Part shown: positions 41,795 through 49,920 of the stretch, in pieces | Numbering within the stretch: the stretch's first letter is position 1 | Layout: each line of letters opens with the position of its first letter | Assembly: GCF_040361195.1 (NCBI RefSeq) | Contig: NZ_APNE01000009.1 | Origin: Salinisphaera hydrothermalis | Lineage (GTDB): Bacteria > Pseudomonadota > Gammaproteobacteria > Nevskiales > Salinisphaeraceae | DNA length: 64,000 bases | Direction: 5' to 3' (one strand) | The notes under the pieces: model-generated | Told to the model about the DNA's origin: nothing | The model's database searches: none | What the model saw: the letters and a program-made list of their open reading frames with translations, nothing else | Program-made: the position numbers and the translations under genes

Positions 41795-41889
41795 CGACGG
41801 GCCCATCGGTAGCCCGCTTGTGCGGCGGCGATCTGGCTCGAGCTTCTCGACCCTTAGATGTGCGTCGATTTGGGACTCGAAAGATCAGT

Positions 41890-42030
41890 TTTATCCATAG
41901 ATCAACGCTGAGCGGCACAGATCGAAAAAACGACCGGTCGGAGCGGCTCGCGTTATTTGACGGTCCGCCATTCCGGCAAAGCGAACACGAGCCGAGTTCA
42001 TCTGCGTAAATCGGCGTCGATCTGCGTATA
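41890..42030. repeat. Palindromic intergenic repeat B, diverged
   Basis: The left half, TTATCCATAGATCAACGC, matches the TTATCCGCAGATGTACGC of repeat A. The right half, from GGCAAAGCGAACACGAGCC at 41974 through TCTGCGTAAATCGGCGTCG, matches its right arms. The outer left arm is missing. The interval 41795-42338 contains only repeats B and C. Confidence 0.55.
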
Positions 42031-42130
42031 AATTCAGGAACGAAGCTCTTGAGTCGGAGTAGCGCTCAAGCTGGATGGCTGAGCCGCCGTCCCTATTCGT
42101 TTTTTGGCCGTGTGCAGGAAGATGAGTGAC

Positions 42131-42313
42131 GATTCGGCTCGCTTCGCTTTGCCGATCGGTTGTTGTCCGCGGATGCACACCGATGTACGCAGATTGGGAA
42201 TGAGGCGAATTGGAGCGTCGAGTTCAGCCGAGGTTGTTGCGGACTTTTCGATTTCGGCGAGGTGAGGCGAAGCGAGCGAAGTCTATCTGTCTGAATCGGT
42301 GTCGATCTATGGA
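42131..42313. repeat. Palindromic intergenic repeat C
   Basis: The same orientation and layout as repeat A: it begins GATTCGGCTCGCTTCGCTTT, continues with ACCGATGTACGCAGATTGGG and ends GAATCGGTGTCGATCTATGG. Together, A, B and C bracket the yefM-yoeB pair between gshB and rsmE. Confidence 0.65.
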
Positions 42314-42338
42314 CCGCTTGCCTCAACGAACGATGCCG

Positions 42339-43085
42339 TCATCCGGCGAGGTCGCCCCAGGCCGTTTGGAGTGCCGCCAGGGCCGCCATGCCGGCGGTTT
42401 CGGTGCGTAGTATGCGCGGTCCGAGAGCCAGTGCCTGCCAGCCGGCGGCGGTCGCACGCTCGATTTCATCGTTCGACAAGCCGGATTCGGGGCCAATGAG
42501 CAGGGCGATGCGGGTCGCGGGCGCTTGCGCCTGAAGGCCGGCAGCCGCTTCCGGGGCCAGCATCAGCCGGCGCTCGGCGTCAGCCGGGGCCTGCAAGCAA
42601 TCCGATAGATCGACGGCGTCCAACAGTGGCGGACATATCAGACGGCCGCTCTGTTCGGCCGCCGATTCGACGATGCGCTGCCAGTGGCCTTGTTTCTTGG
42701 TCAGACGCGCGCCGTCGAGCTTGACCTGGCCGCGTGCGGTGAACACGGGCTGGATGGCGGTCACGCCCAGCTCCACGGCCTTGGACAGCGCGAAATCCAT
42801 GCGATCGCCGCGGGCCACGGCTTGCAGCAAGGTGATCTCAAGCGGAGATTCGCGCTCGGGTGTGGTGCGTTGGTCGATGCGGGCTTCGGCGCGCTTGCGA
42901 TCGGCCGTGGTCAAGGTGGCGGCATACTCGGCGCCGTCGCCGTTGAACAGCACCAGCGCATCGCCGGCCGACAGGCGCAGCACGGTCGCCAGATGATGAC
43001 GTTTGTCGTCCGGCAGCTCGATCGTGGCGCCTTCGGCGAGCGCCTGGGTCACGAAAACCCGCGGGATATGCTTCGCGCGTGCCAT
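42339..43085 (-). CDS. rsmE: 16S rRNA m3U1498 methyltransferase
   Basis: A 248-residue RsmE of the SPOUT class. The N-terminal PUA-like part is 'KRHHLATVLRLSAGDALVLF'. The knot region has 'LLQAVARGDRMDFALSKAVE', 'SAAEQSGRLICPPLL', 'LLIGPESGLSNDEIERA' and 'ALGPRILRTETAGMAALAAL', which bind S-adenosylmethionine. Normal length. It follows argA by 10 bp, so they are probably co-transcribed. Confidence 0.95.
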   Translation of the reverse strand: MARAKHIPRVFVTQALAEGATIELPDDKRHHLATVLRLSAGDALVLFNGDGAEYAATLTTADRKRAEARIDQRTTPERESPLEITLLQAVARGDRMDFALSKAVELGVTAIQPVFTARGQVKLDGARLTKKQGHWQRIVESAAEQSGRLICPPLLDAVDLSDCLQAPADAERRLMLAPEAAAGLQAQAPATRIALLIGPESGLSNDEIERATAAGWQALALGPRILRTETAGMAALAALQTAWGDLAG

Positions 43086-43095
43086 GGCGGCGTGC

Positions 43096-44451
43096 TCAGG
43101 CGGCGATCAACGGCTTGATCAATACCGCCGAATTACGCTGGTAGTTGTACATCGCCCGCTTGGCCAGCGGCAGGGCATCGATGCTCGACGGGGCGAAGCC
43201 GTGTTCGACAAACCAGTGCGGCGCGCGCGTGGTCAGCACGAACAGCTGGGTGAGCCCGGCCGCGCGGGCGCGTTTTTCCACCTCGGCCAGCAGGATGGCA
43301 GCCCGGTTGCCGCCGCGATAGGCGGGATGAACCGCCACGCAGGCCAGTTCGCCCACCGCTTCTTCGCTGTAGGGCATGAGCGCGCAGCAGGCGGTGATCA
43401 GGCCGTCGCGGGCCATCACGACATAGCGCTCGATATCGAGCTCGATGGCTTCGCGCGAGCGCGGCACCAGCAGACCAGCCTCGGCCAGGGGCTCGATCAG
43501 CGCGAGTACGCCGCCCAGATCTTCCGGTGTGGCGGTGCGCACGGCGTCGTAGGTGTCGGCAGCGACCATGGTGCCGAGACCATCGCGCGAATAGAGCTCC
43601 CGCAACAGGGCACCGTCGGTTTCGAAACTCACCAGATGACTGCGTTCGACGCCGGACTTGCAGGCACGGATCGCCGCCTCCAATCGCGCTCGGTCCGCGG
43701 CGGCGAGATCGCCGTTCCCGGTGTCCAGCATGGCCTGCGCGGCGTCCACCGTGAGGCCGGGCGAGGATTCCGCGAAGCGTGCATGCATGGCGTCGCCCGG
43801 ATGCATGAGTACGAACTTATCGGCCGCCAGCGCGGCCGCGGTGGCGCCGGCGACGTCTTCGGTGACCAGGTTGAATATCTCGCCCGAGGGCGAGTAGCCG
43901 ATGCACGACAGCAGCACGATATGCCCGCGTGCCAGATGCGCATTGATGCTGGCCGCGTCGATACGCCGGACTTCGCCGGTATGGCCGTGATCCACGCCGT
44001 TGACGACACCCATGGGCCGGGCCGTGACCAGGTTCCCGCTGGCGGTCGAGATGCGCGCGCCGCCCATCGGTGTGCTCGCCAGGCTGGTCGACAGATGCGC
44101 CTCGTAGGCCATCTGCAGGCTGCCCACGGCCTGACGCACACAGGCGAGAGCCGCGGCATCCGTAATGCGGACGCCGTTCGCGAAACGGGGCATGAGGCCG
44201 GCGGCCGACAGAGCGCCGTCGATTTGTGGGCGGGCGCCGAACACAATTACGAGCCGGACACCGAGGCTGGCCAGCAGCGCGATGTCGTAGATCAGGTCGA
44301 CAAAGCGCGGCGAGGCCGCCGCTTCGCCCGGCAGATGAAGGACGAACGTACGCCCGCGATGCGCGTGCACGTAGGGCGCGGACGCGCGCAACGCGGCGAC
44401 CATGGCGTTCTGGTCGACGGCTAACGGATTGTGATCGCGGCTGGCGTGCAT
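43096..44451 (-). CDS. argA: N-acetylglutamate synthase
   Basis: A 451-residue classical ArgA. The N-terminal amino-acid-kinase domain includes 'GRTFVLHLPGEA' and 'LLASLGVRLVIVFGARPQID'. The C-terminal acetyltransferase (from about residue 300) includes 'YDAVRTATPEDLGGVLALIE' and 'ELACVAVHPAYRGGNRAAIL', the acetyl-CoA loop. It makes N-acetylglutamate, the first step of arginine synthesis, and is usually inhibited by arginine through the kinase domain. Confidence 0.95.
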   Translation of the reverse strand: MHASRDHNPLAVDQNAMVAALRASAPYVHAHRGRTFVLHLPGEAAASPRFVDLIYDIALLASLGVRLVIVFGARPQIDGALSAAGLMPRFANGVRITDAAALACVRQAVGSLQMAYEAHLSTSLASTPMGGARISTASGNLVTARPMGVVNGVDHGHTGEVRRIDAASINAHLARGHIVLLSCIGYSPSGEIFNLVTEDVAGATAAALAADKFVLMHPGDAMHARFAESSPGLTVDAAQAMLDTGNGDLAAADRARLEAAIRACKSGVERSHLVSFETDGALLRELYSRDGLGTMVAADTYDAVRTATPEDLGGVLALIEPLAEAGLLVPRSREAIELDIERYVVMARDGLITACCALMPYSEEAVGELACVAVHPAYRGGNRAAILLAEVEKRARAAGLTQLFVLTTRAPHWFVEHGFAPSSIDALPLAKRAMYNYQRNSAVLIKPLIAA

Positions 44452-44520
44452 CGCGGCATTAGACCAAAAAAAACGGGTTTTCGGCGACTGGACGGCTTAC
44501 AAGCGTCTATACGCCGGCTA

Positions 44521-45684
44521 TTAACCCGGCCGGCAGAAGCGCTCCACCAGCGATCGCAGAATCGATTGCATCGGTGCTACGCGCGACAGAGCCAGATATT
44601 CGTTCGGCTGATGGGCCAGCGCGATGTCGCCGGGTCCTAGAATCACCGTTTCCATGCCGATGGCGTTGTAGAACGCGCCTTCGGTACCGAAATCCACAGC
44701 GGCGGCCTCGTGCCCGGTCAATTCCTCGCAGGCGGTCACGATCGGCGAGTCGGGCGGCGTTTCCAGTGCTGGCGTGCCCGCGAACAAGGCCGAGAAACGG
44801 ACGTCGCAGTCGCTTTGGGCAAGCGCAGCGCGGACCCGATTACGCAGCGACTCGCGCAGGTCGTCGATCGAATCGCCCGGCAGGAAACGCAGGTCGATGT
44901 CGAGCCGACAGCGCGCGGGAATCCGATTGGCGGCATCGCCGCCGCGGACGGTGCCGAGATTAAGCGTGGCGTGTGGCACGGGAAAACCGTCGGCCGCGTC
45001 GCGCCCGGCGAGTTCGTCGCGCAGCGCACGGATGGCGCCGATCGCCAGATGCATGGCCTCGATCGCGTTGGCGCCGTGCGCCGGATTGCTGGAATGGCCG
45101 GAGGCGCCGATGGTCTCGATCGTCTCCATGAAAATGCCCTTGTGCTGGCGGATCGGCACCAGCGAGGTCGGCTCGCCAATCACGCAGTAACGCCCGGCGG
45201 CGATACCGTTATCGGCCAGCGCGCGAGCGCCGTCCATGCCGCATTCCTCGTCGGCGGTGAGGACCAGCGACAACGGCGCCTCAAGCTGCTGATCGGCGTA
45301 TTCGGCGGCTACACCGGACGCGAGCGCCACGAAGCCTTTCATGTCCGTCGTGCCGAGGCCGTAGAGGCGGTTGTCTCGTTCGGTGAGCGCGAACGGATCC
45401 GAATCCCACCCGGTATCGTCATAGGGCACGGTATCCAGATGTCCGGCAAACACCAGGCCCGATTCCGAGCGTCGCTCTGCGGGCCCGAGACGCGCGATCA
45501 GGTTGACCTTGTCTTCGCGCTCCCCGATCGGGCGGATATCGCAGTCGAAGCCGAGCTCGTCGAGGCGGTCGGCCAGTATCTGTGCGGCACGGCGATTGCC
45601 GCGATCGAGCGTCGGGTCGTCGCTACTGATGGTCGGTTCGGCGACGAGCTCGGCGAGCACGTCGCGCCAGTTCAATGCGGGCAT
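44521..45684 (-). CDS. argE: Acetylornithine deacetylase
   Basis: A 387-residue M20 peptidase-family enzyme. Metal ligands are in 'LVFAGHLDTVPYDDTGW', 'YGLGTTDMKGFVALA', 'LVLTADEECGMDGARAL' and 'AVDFGTEGAFYNAIGMETVI', with 'GDIALAHQPNEYL' near the end. It removes acetate from N-acetylornithine. It lies just upstream of argA, grouping the two linear-pathway genes. A dipeptidase is the alternative, but ArgE fits better. Confidence 0.92.
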   Translation of the reverse strand: MPALNWRDVLAELVAEPTISSDDPTLDRGNRRAAQILADRLDELGFDCDIRPIGEREDKVNLIARLGPAERRSESGLVFAGHLDTVPYDDTGWDSDPFALTERDNRLYGLGTTDMKGFVALASGVAAEYADQQLEAPLSLVLTADEECGMDGARALADNGIAAGRYCVIGEPTSLVPIRQHKGIFMETIETIGASGHSSNPAHGANAIEAMHLAIGAIRALRDELAGRDAADGFPVPHATLNLGTVRGGDAANRIPARCRLDIDLRFLPGDSIDDLRESLRNRVRAALAQSDCDVRFSALFAGTPALETPPDSPIVTACEELTGHEAAAVDFGTEGAFYNAIGMETVILGPGDIALAHQPNEYLALSRVAPMQSILRSLVERFCRPG

Positions 45685-45820
45685 GGGCAGGGCGCCGGAC
45701 GCAACTAAATGAGAGTGCGATCATACCGTGTACAAATCGTGCCCGTATGCGCCAGTCGCGTGTTATAAAGGCGCCCAGCCGGCCGGATGCCGGTTGTCCC
45801 ACCCGAAATACGAGCCTGTC

Positions 45821-46228
45821 ATGTCGATCAAGCATTTGTGCAGCCTCGGCGCGATCGCTGTGGCCTTGTCCATAGCCAGCGGCTGCGCAACGGCCGCCGA
45901 TTCCGGTCAGACCATCTATCTCGATCCGCAGACCGGCGAGGTGATCCAGCACCCGGCACCTAAGCCGCCGAGTGCGCAGTCGAGCCAAAACGCGGCGACG
46001 GGCGAGGGGAGCCAGGCGTCCGAAAGCGGCGCGGGCAAGGGCGGCGGCTACAAGCGCTGGAAGACCCCGGACGGGACGCAGATGCTGTCGGTCGATCCAA
46101 GCCATGCGCCCAAGGAGCGCGTGGTGCGCTGCCCGGACGGCAGTCTGCATATGGGCACGGTGGGCCACGGCGATACACCACAGGATAACGAGAATCCGGA
46201 GGCGCTCTGCGGTCAATCGGCCCAGTGA
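45821..46228 (+). CDS. Small secreted protein, post-PEP-CTERM-1-like
   Basis: A 135-residue exported protein. The N-terminal hydrophobic stretch 'GAIAVALSIASGCATAADSG' is a signal peptide with a possible lipobox Cys. The mature start 'TIYLDPQTGEVIQHPAP' resembles the DPETG motif of the small domain called post-PEP-CTERM-1, found near exosortase-type sorting genes. The end has two Cys in 'VVRCPDGSLHMGTVGH' and 'EALCGQSAQ' that could pair. It lies 47 bp before the JDVT-CTERM-like metalloprotease, same strand. The family link is from memory and tentative. Confidence 0.6.
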   Translation: MSIKHLCSLGAIAVALSIASGCATAADSGQTIYLDPQTGEVIQHPAPKPPSAQSSQNAATGEGSQASESGAGKGGGYKRWKTPDGTQMLSVDPSHAPKERVVRCPDGSLHMGTVGHGDTPQDNENPEALCGQSAQ

Positions 46229-46275
46229 CGCCGCATCCGGCATGATGGCGCCGCAGGGCGCAGGGGTTTTGGGGG

Positions 46276-47535
46276 ATGAAACGAGCATGGAGTGCGCTCA
46301 TCGGAGCGCTGCTCAGTCTGGCGGCGCATGCGGCGCCGTTCACGATTTACAACCAGGATGCCGGCACCGGTAGCGGATTCGACGATCCCACCGTCGTGGC
46401 CCCGGTGCCGGGCAACGATGCCACGACGCTCGGCGCGCAGCGGTTGCAGGCCATGCGTTATGCCGCCGCGATCGTCACCAGCCGCGTAGCCAGCAGCGTG
46501 CCGATTCGCATCGCGGTGAGCTTCGATGCCAACAATGGTGGCTCCGCGCTGGCCTGCAGCACCAATTCGGCGACACTCGGCCAGGGTGGGGCGACTCAGT
46601 ACACCATCAATTTCCCGGGCGCGCCGCGCGCCGATACCGGCTATCCGTTGGCGCTGGCCAATGCCCTGGCGGGCAAACGGCTCGCCGATACGGCCGATAT
46701 CGCGTTGACGTTCAACGGCACGCTCGATACCGGCAGCGCGGGCTGTCTGCAGGGCTACCACTGGTACTACGGGCTCGACGGCAAGCCGGGCAACCATGAA
46801 TTGGATTTCATCGCCACGGCGGTGCACGAACTGATTCACGGGCTGGGCTTTCAGTCGCTGGTCGCGCTCCAGGACAGTAGCAGCGCGTCGGTTGGGCAGT
46901 TTCCGCAATATTCGACCGCGGCCGATTCGCGCTACCCGGATATCTACAGCAGTTTCATCCAGGACCTGTCGATGGCGGGCCACCCCCTGTGGCCGGATAT
47001 GACCGCAGCCGAGCGCGCGGCGTCGATCACTGATGGCCCCGATCTGGTCTGGGACGATGCCAACACCGACAATGCCGCGGCCGGTTATTTGACGGCCGGC
47101 ATCAATCAGGGCCGAGTGGAGCTCTACGCGCCCGCGACGATCGAACCCGGCAGCTCGATTTCGCACTGGGCGATCGCCTTGTCGCCGAGCCAGATCATGG
47201 AGCCGCGCGAAAATCCGGACGTAGGCGTATTGAGCGGTATCGGCATGTCGGCCTGTGCGTTGGAGAACATGGGGTGGCAGTTGGCCAACGACACCCGCTG
47301 CCCGGACGTCGGCAGCGCAACCATTGCCGGCCAGAGCAGTAGCAATACGGACGGTAGCGGAACGCAGCCGACGGGCACTACGGGCGGTAGCACAAGTGGT
47401 GGCAGCAGCCACAGCGGCGGGGGCGGTGGCTGCACCATCGACCCGAACGCGGCCTTCGATCCGCTCTGGGCGGCGATGATCGCCATGGCGCTCGGCGTGC
47501 TGGGCTGGCGGCGTCGGCAACGCGACACGGTGTAA
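46276..47535 (+). CDS. Secreted HExxH metalloprotease with JDVT-CTERM-like tail
   Basis: A 419-residue exported protein with a signal peptide (residues 1-19). The zinc motif 'ATAVHELIHGLGFQ' (His184, Glu185, His188) marks a metalloprotease; the rest of the catalytic region is not one I can name exactly. After a Ser/Thr/Gly linker come GGGGGC (381-386), 'TIDPNAAFDPLWAAMIAMAL' and a basic end, GWRRRQR. This tripartite Cys-helix-Arg tail with a DP motif resembles the JDVT-CTERM sorting signal. The next gene encodes a small CPBP protease 15 bp away, its likely processing enzyme. Probably anchored or released at the cell surface. Confidence 0.8.
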   Translation: MKRAWSALIGALLSLAAHAAPFTIYNQDAGTGSGFDDPTVVAPVPGNDATTLGAQRLQAMRYAAAIVTSRVASSVPIRIAVSFDANNGGSALACSTNSATLGQGGATQYTINFPGAPRADTGYPLALANALAGKRLADTADIALTFNGTLDTGSAGCLQGYHWYYGLDGKPGNHELDFIATAVHELIHGLGFQSLVALQDSSSASVGQFPQYSTAADSRYPDIYSSFIQDLSMAGHPLWPDMTAAERAASITDGPDLVWDDANTDNAAAGYLTAGINQGRVELYAPATIEPGSSISHWAIALSPSQIMEPRENPDVGVLSGIGMSACALENMGWQLANDTRCPDVGSATIAGQSSSNTDGSGTQPTGTTGGSTSGGSSHSGGGGGCTIDPNAAFDPLWAAMIAMALGVLGWRRRQRDTV

Positions 47536-47550
47536 GCGCAAAGGGCGCGA

Positions 47551-48012
47551 ATGCCTTTCGCCATGCGCCCGATGCTGGCCGACGGGCTGTTATGGGTCGC
47601 CGCAGTTGCCGCCGCGGTGCCGGCCGTGGGGGTTCTGGCCTGGATTACACCGCTCGTGTGGCGCCCGCACTGGCCTTCGATCGGCGCGCTGTTCTGGTTC
47701 GTGTTGGTCGCCCCCACAGTCGAGGAAATCGTGTTCCGCGGCGGTTTTCAGGAGTGGCTGCTGCGCCGCGACGCGGGCCGCATCGGCCCGATCAGCCGCG
47801 CCAATGGGCTCGCGAGCGTCGTGTTCGCCGCCTGTCATCTGATCGGCCATCCGCCGGCCTGGGCGGCCGCCATGGTGCTGCCGTCATTGCTGTTCGGGCT
47901 GTTCTATGAACGGGCGCGTCGATTGGGCGGCCCGATCGTGCTTCATGCCGTATACAACGCGGCGTACCTTGCGCTGCTCGGCGCCATCGGCGGGCCGGCT
48001 TTGCTACCATGA
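47551..48012 (+). CDS. CPBP-family glutamic intramembrane protease, MrtJ-like
   Basis: A 153-residue, four- to five-helix membrane protein with the CPBP/ABI motifs: 'APTVEEIVFRGGFQEW' (Glu58, Glu59, Arg63), 'ASVVFAACHLIGH' (His96) and 'GGPIVLHAVYNAAYLAL' (His132, Asn136). These residues make the glutamic-type active site. It is shorter than typical CPBP enzymes, near the catalytic core only. AAAGGGCG precedes ATG 47551. Next to a JDVT-CTERM-like protein it is best read as the dedicated sorting protease (MrtJ type). Alternative: a bacteriocin-immunity or CAAX-like protease without that role. Confidence 0.82.
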   Translation: MPFAMRPMLADGLLWVAAVAAAVPAVGVLAWITPLVWRPHWPSIGALFWFVLVAPTVEEIVFRGGFQEWLLRRDAGRIGPISRANGLASVVFAACHLIGHPPAWAAAMVLPSLLFGLFYERARRLGGPIVLHAVYNAAYLALLGAIGGPALLP

Positions 48013-48037
48013 GGCCGCTTTACCGCAAAGGTCCGAC

Positions 48038-48583
48038 ATGAGTCAGTCCGATATTTTCAGCGCCCTGGAACAAGGGCTCAAACAGGCCGGTTCGGTGCAG
48101 ACGCCGGGCGAGACCCACGGCACGCTCACCGGCATGCTTTGCATCGATCATGAGCAGCCGCCGGCGGCGGCCGTCGATGATGTCGAAGCCGAGAATCTCA
48201 CCACCGCACTGGATGCGCTGCGCGAGATCACGCTGGAAGGCTTGTTCGACCCCGATCTGAGTTTTACGCCGCTACTGCCCGACGACGAAAGTTCGCTGGA
48301 CCGTCGGGTGAACGCGCTCGCGCGCTGGTGTGCCGGTTTTCTGTTTGGTTTGAGTTATCGCGGCAACTTCGAGCCGGACCAGTTGTCCGATGAAGTACGG
48401 GAGATCGTGGCCGATCTCACCGAGCTGTCGAAGGCCGAACTCACCGCCGACGAAGCCGACGCCGATAGCGCCGAAGCCGATTATGCGGAGCTGGTGGAAT
48501 ACGTCCGCGTCGGCGTGCAGATGATCTTTCTCGAACTTCAGCCCAAGCGCGAAGGCCCGCAGACGAGGGAGACGCTGCATTGA
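48038..48583 (+). CDS. ygfB: YgfB/YecA family (UPF0149) protein
   Basis: A 181-residue acidic helical protein of UPF0149, with 'TPGETHGTLTGMLCIDHEQP' and 'VNALARWCAGFLFGLSYRG' as the conserved blocks. In Pseudomonas YgfB affects antibiotic tolerance genes; the biochemical role is unclear. It stands just before pepP and ubiH as in E. coli, and its stop overlaps the TTG start of pepP. The SEA/Asp-rich C-terminal part ('TADEADADSAEADYAEL') is a local feature. Confidence 0.93.
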   Translation: MSQSDIFSALEQGLKQAGSVQTPGETHGTLTGMLCIDHEQPPAAAVDDVEAENLTTALDALREITLEGLFDPDLSFTPLLPDDESSLDRRVNALARWCAGFLFGLSYRGNFEPDQLSDEVREIVADLTELSKAELTADEADADSAEADYAELVEYVRVGVQMIFLELQPKREGPQTRETLH

Positions 48584-49920
48584 TTCCCGATCAGTCCCAT
48601 CTGGATCATGCCGACAAGCCGTCCGATCACGCCGAGCGCCGTGATGCACTGTCGCGCACGATCGGCCCGACCGCCATCGCTGTTATCGCGGCCACGCCCG
48701 AGCGCAATCGCAATAACGACGTCGACTACCCGTATCGCCCGAACAGCGATTTCCGCTATCTGACAGGCTTCGGCGAGCCGCTGTCGATTGCGGTGCTGGC
48801 CCCGGGACGCGAAGAGGGCGAGTACGTCCTGTTTTGTCGCGAGCGCGATCCGGCGGCCGAAACCTGGATCGGTCATCGGGCGGGCACCGAGGGCGCCATG
48901 GCACGGTTCGGTGCCGATCAGGCGTTTCCGATCGAAGAGTTCGACGCCCGCATCGGCGACATGCTCTCGAACCGCGAATGCCTGTACATGACGCAGGGTA
49001 TTCATCCGGAATTCGAGCAGCGACTGCTGACGTGTCTGAACGATCTGCGGTCGCGCGGGCGACATGCAGCCCCGCCGGAGCAGATCATCTCGATCAACAG
49101 CGTCGTGCACGAAATGCGGCTGCGCAAATCCGACAACGAGCTGGCCCTGATGCGTCAGGCGGCGGCGACGTCGGCGGCCGGTCACCGCGCCGCGATGAAA
49201 GCGGCAGCGCCCGGCGTTTACGAATATCAGCTGGAAGCGACGCTGCACTATGTGTACGGCCTCGACGGCATGTCGTGGGCGTATCCGACCATTGTGGGCG
49301 CGGGCGCCAATGCCTGCGTGCTGCACTACGTCGAGAACGCCGCGCCGCTGGCCGATGGCGATCTGGTGTTGATCGATTCCGGCGCCGAATACCGCGGCTA
49401 TGCCGGTGACATCACGCGCACCTTCCCGGCCAACGGCCGTTTTACCGACACCCAGCGTGAAATCTACGACATCGTATTGGCGGCCAACGAGGCCGCCATC
49501 GCGGTTTGCCGTGCGGGCGAAAAAGCCAACGCACCGCATCAGATCGCGCTGAATACGCTGGTCGACGGCTTGCTCGAGCTGGGCTTCGTCTCCGGGGATC
49601 GCGACTCGGTGATCGAAGACGAAAGCTACAAGACGTTTTTCATGCACGGGACCAGCCATTGGCTCGGCATGGATGTACACGACGTCGGTCTCTACAAGAA
49701 GCACGGCGAATGGCGTGATCTCGAGCCCGGCATGGTGCTGACCATCGAACCCGGGCTGTATATCCCGCCGGGCACCGAGGGCGTGGATAGTCGCTACTGG
49801 GGCATCGGCATTCGCGTGGAGGACGACGTGGTGATCACCGACGGCGAACCCGAGGTGCTGACCGCCGACGTCCCCAAGGCGCCGGTCGATATCGAAACCT
49901 TGATGGACGAACGCGCGTGA
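48580..49920 (+). CDS. pepP: Xaa-Pro aminopeptidase II
   Basis: A 446-residue PepP. The N-terminal domain has 'YPYRPNSDFRYLTGFGEPLS', and the pita-bread catalytic domain has 'LVLIDSGAEYRGYAGDITRT' (two Asp metal ligands), 'FMHGTSHWLGMDVHDVG' (His), 'LEPGMVLTIEPGLYI' (Glu) and 'IGIRVEDDVVITD' (Glu). It removes N-terminal residues before proline. Start is TTG 48580 within the ygfB stop; it overlaps ubiH by 4 bp. Confidence 0.95.
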   Translation: MIPDQSHLDHADKPSDHAERRDALSRTIGPTAIAVIAATPERNRNNDVDYPYRPNSDFRYLTGFGEPLSIAVLAPGREEGEYVLFCRERDPAAETWIGHRAGTEGAMARFGADQAFPIEEFDARIGDMLSNRECLYMTQGIHPEFEQRLLTCLNDLRSRGRHAAPPEQIISINSVVHEMRLRKSDNELALMRQAAATSAAGHRAAMKAAAPGVYEYQLEATLHYVYGLDGMSWAYPTIVGAGANACVLHYVENAAPLADGDLVLIDSGAEYRGYAGDITRTFPANGRFTDTQREIYDIVLAANEAAIAVCRAGEKANAPHQIALNTLVDGLLELGFVSGDRDSVIEDESYKTFFMHGTSHWLGMDVHDVGLYKKHGEWRDLEPGMVLTIEPGLYIPPGTEGVDSRYWGIGIRVEDDVVITDGEPEVLTADVPKAPVDIETLMDERA

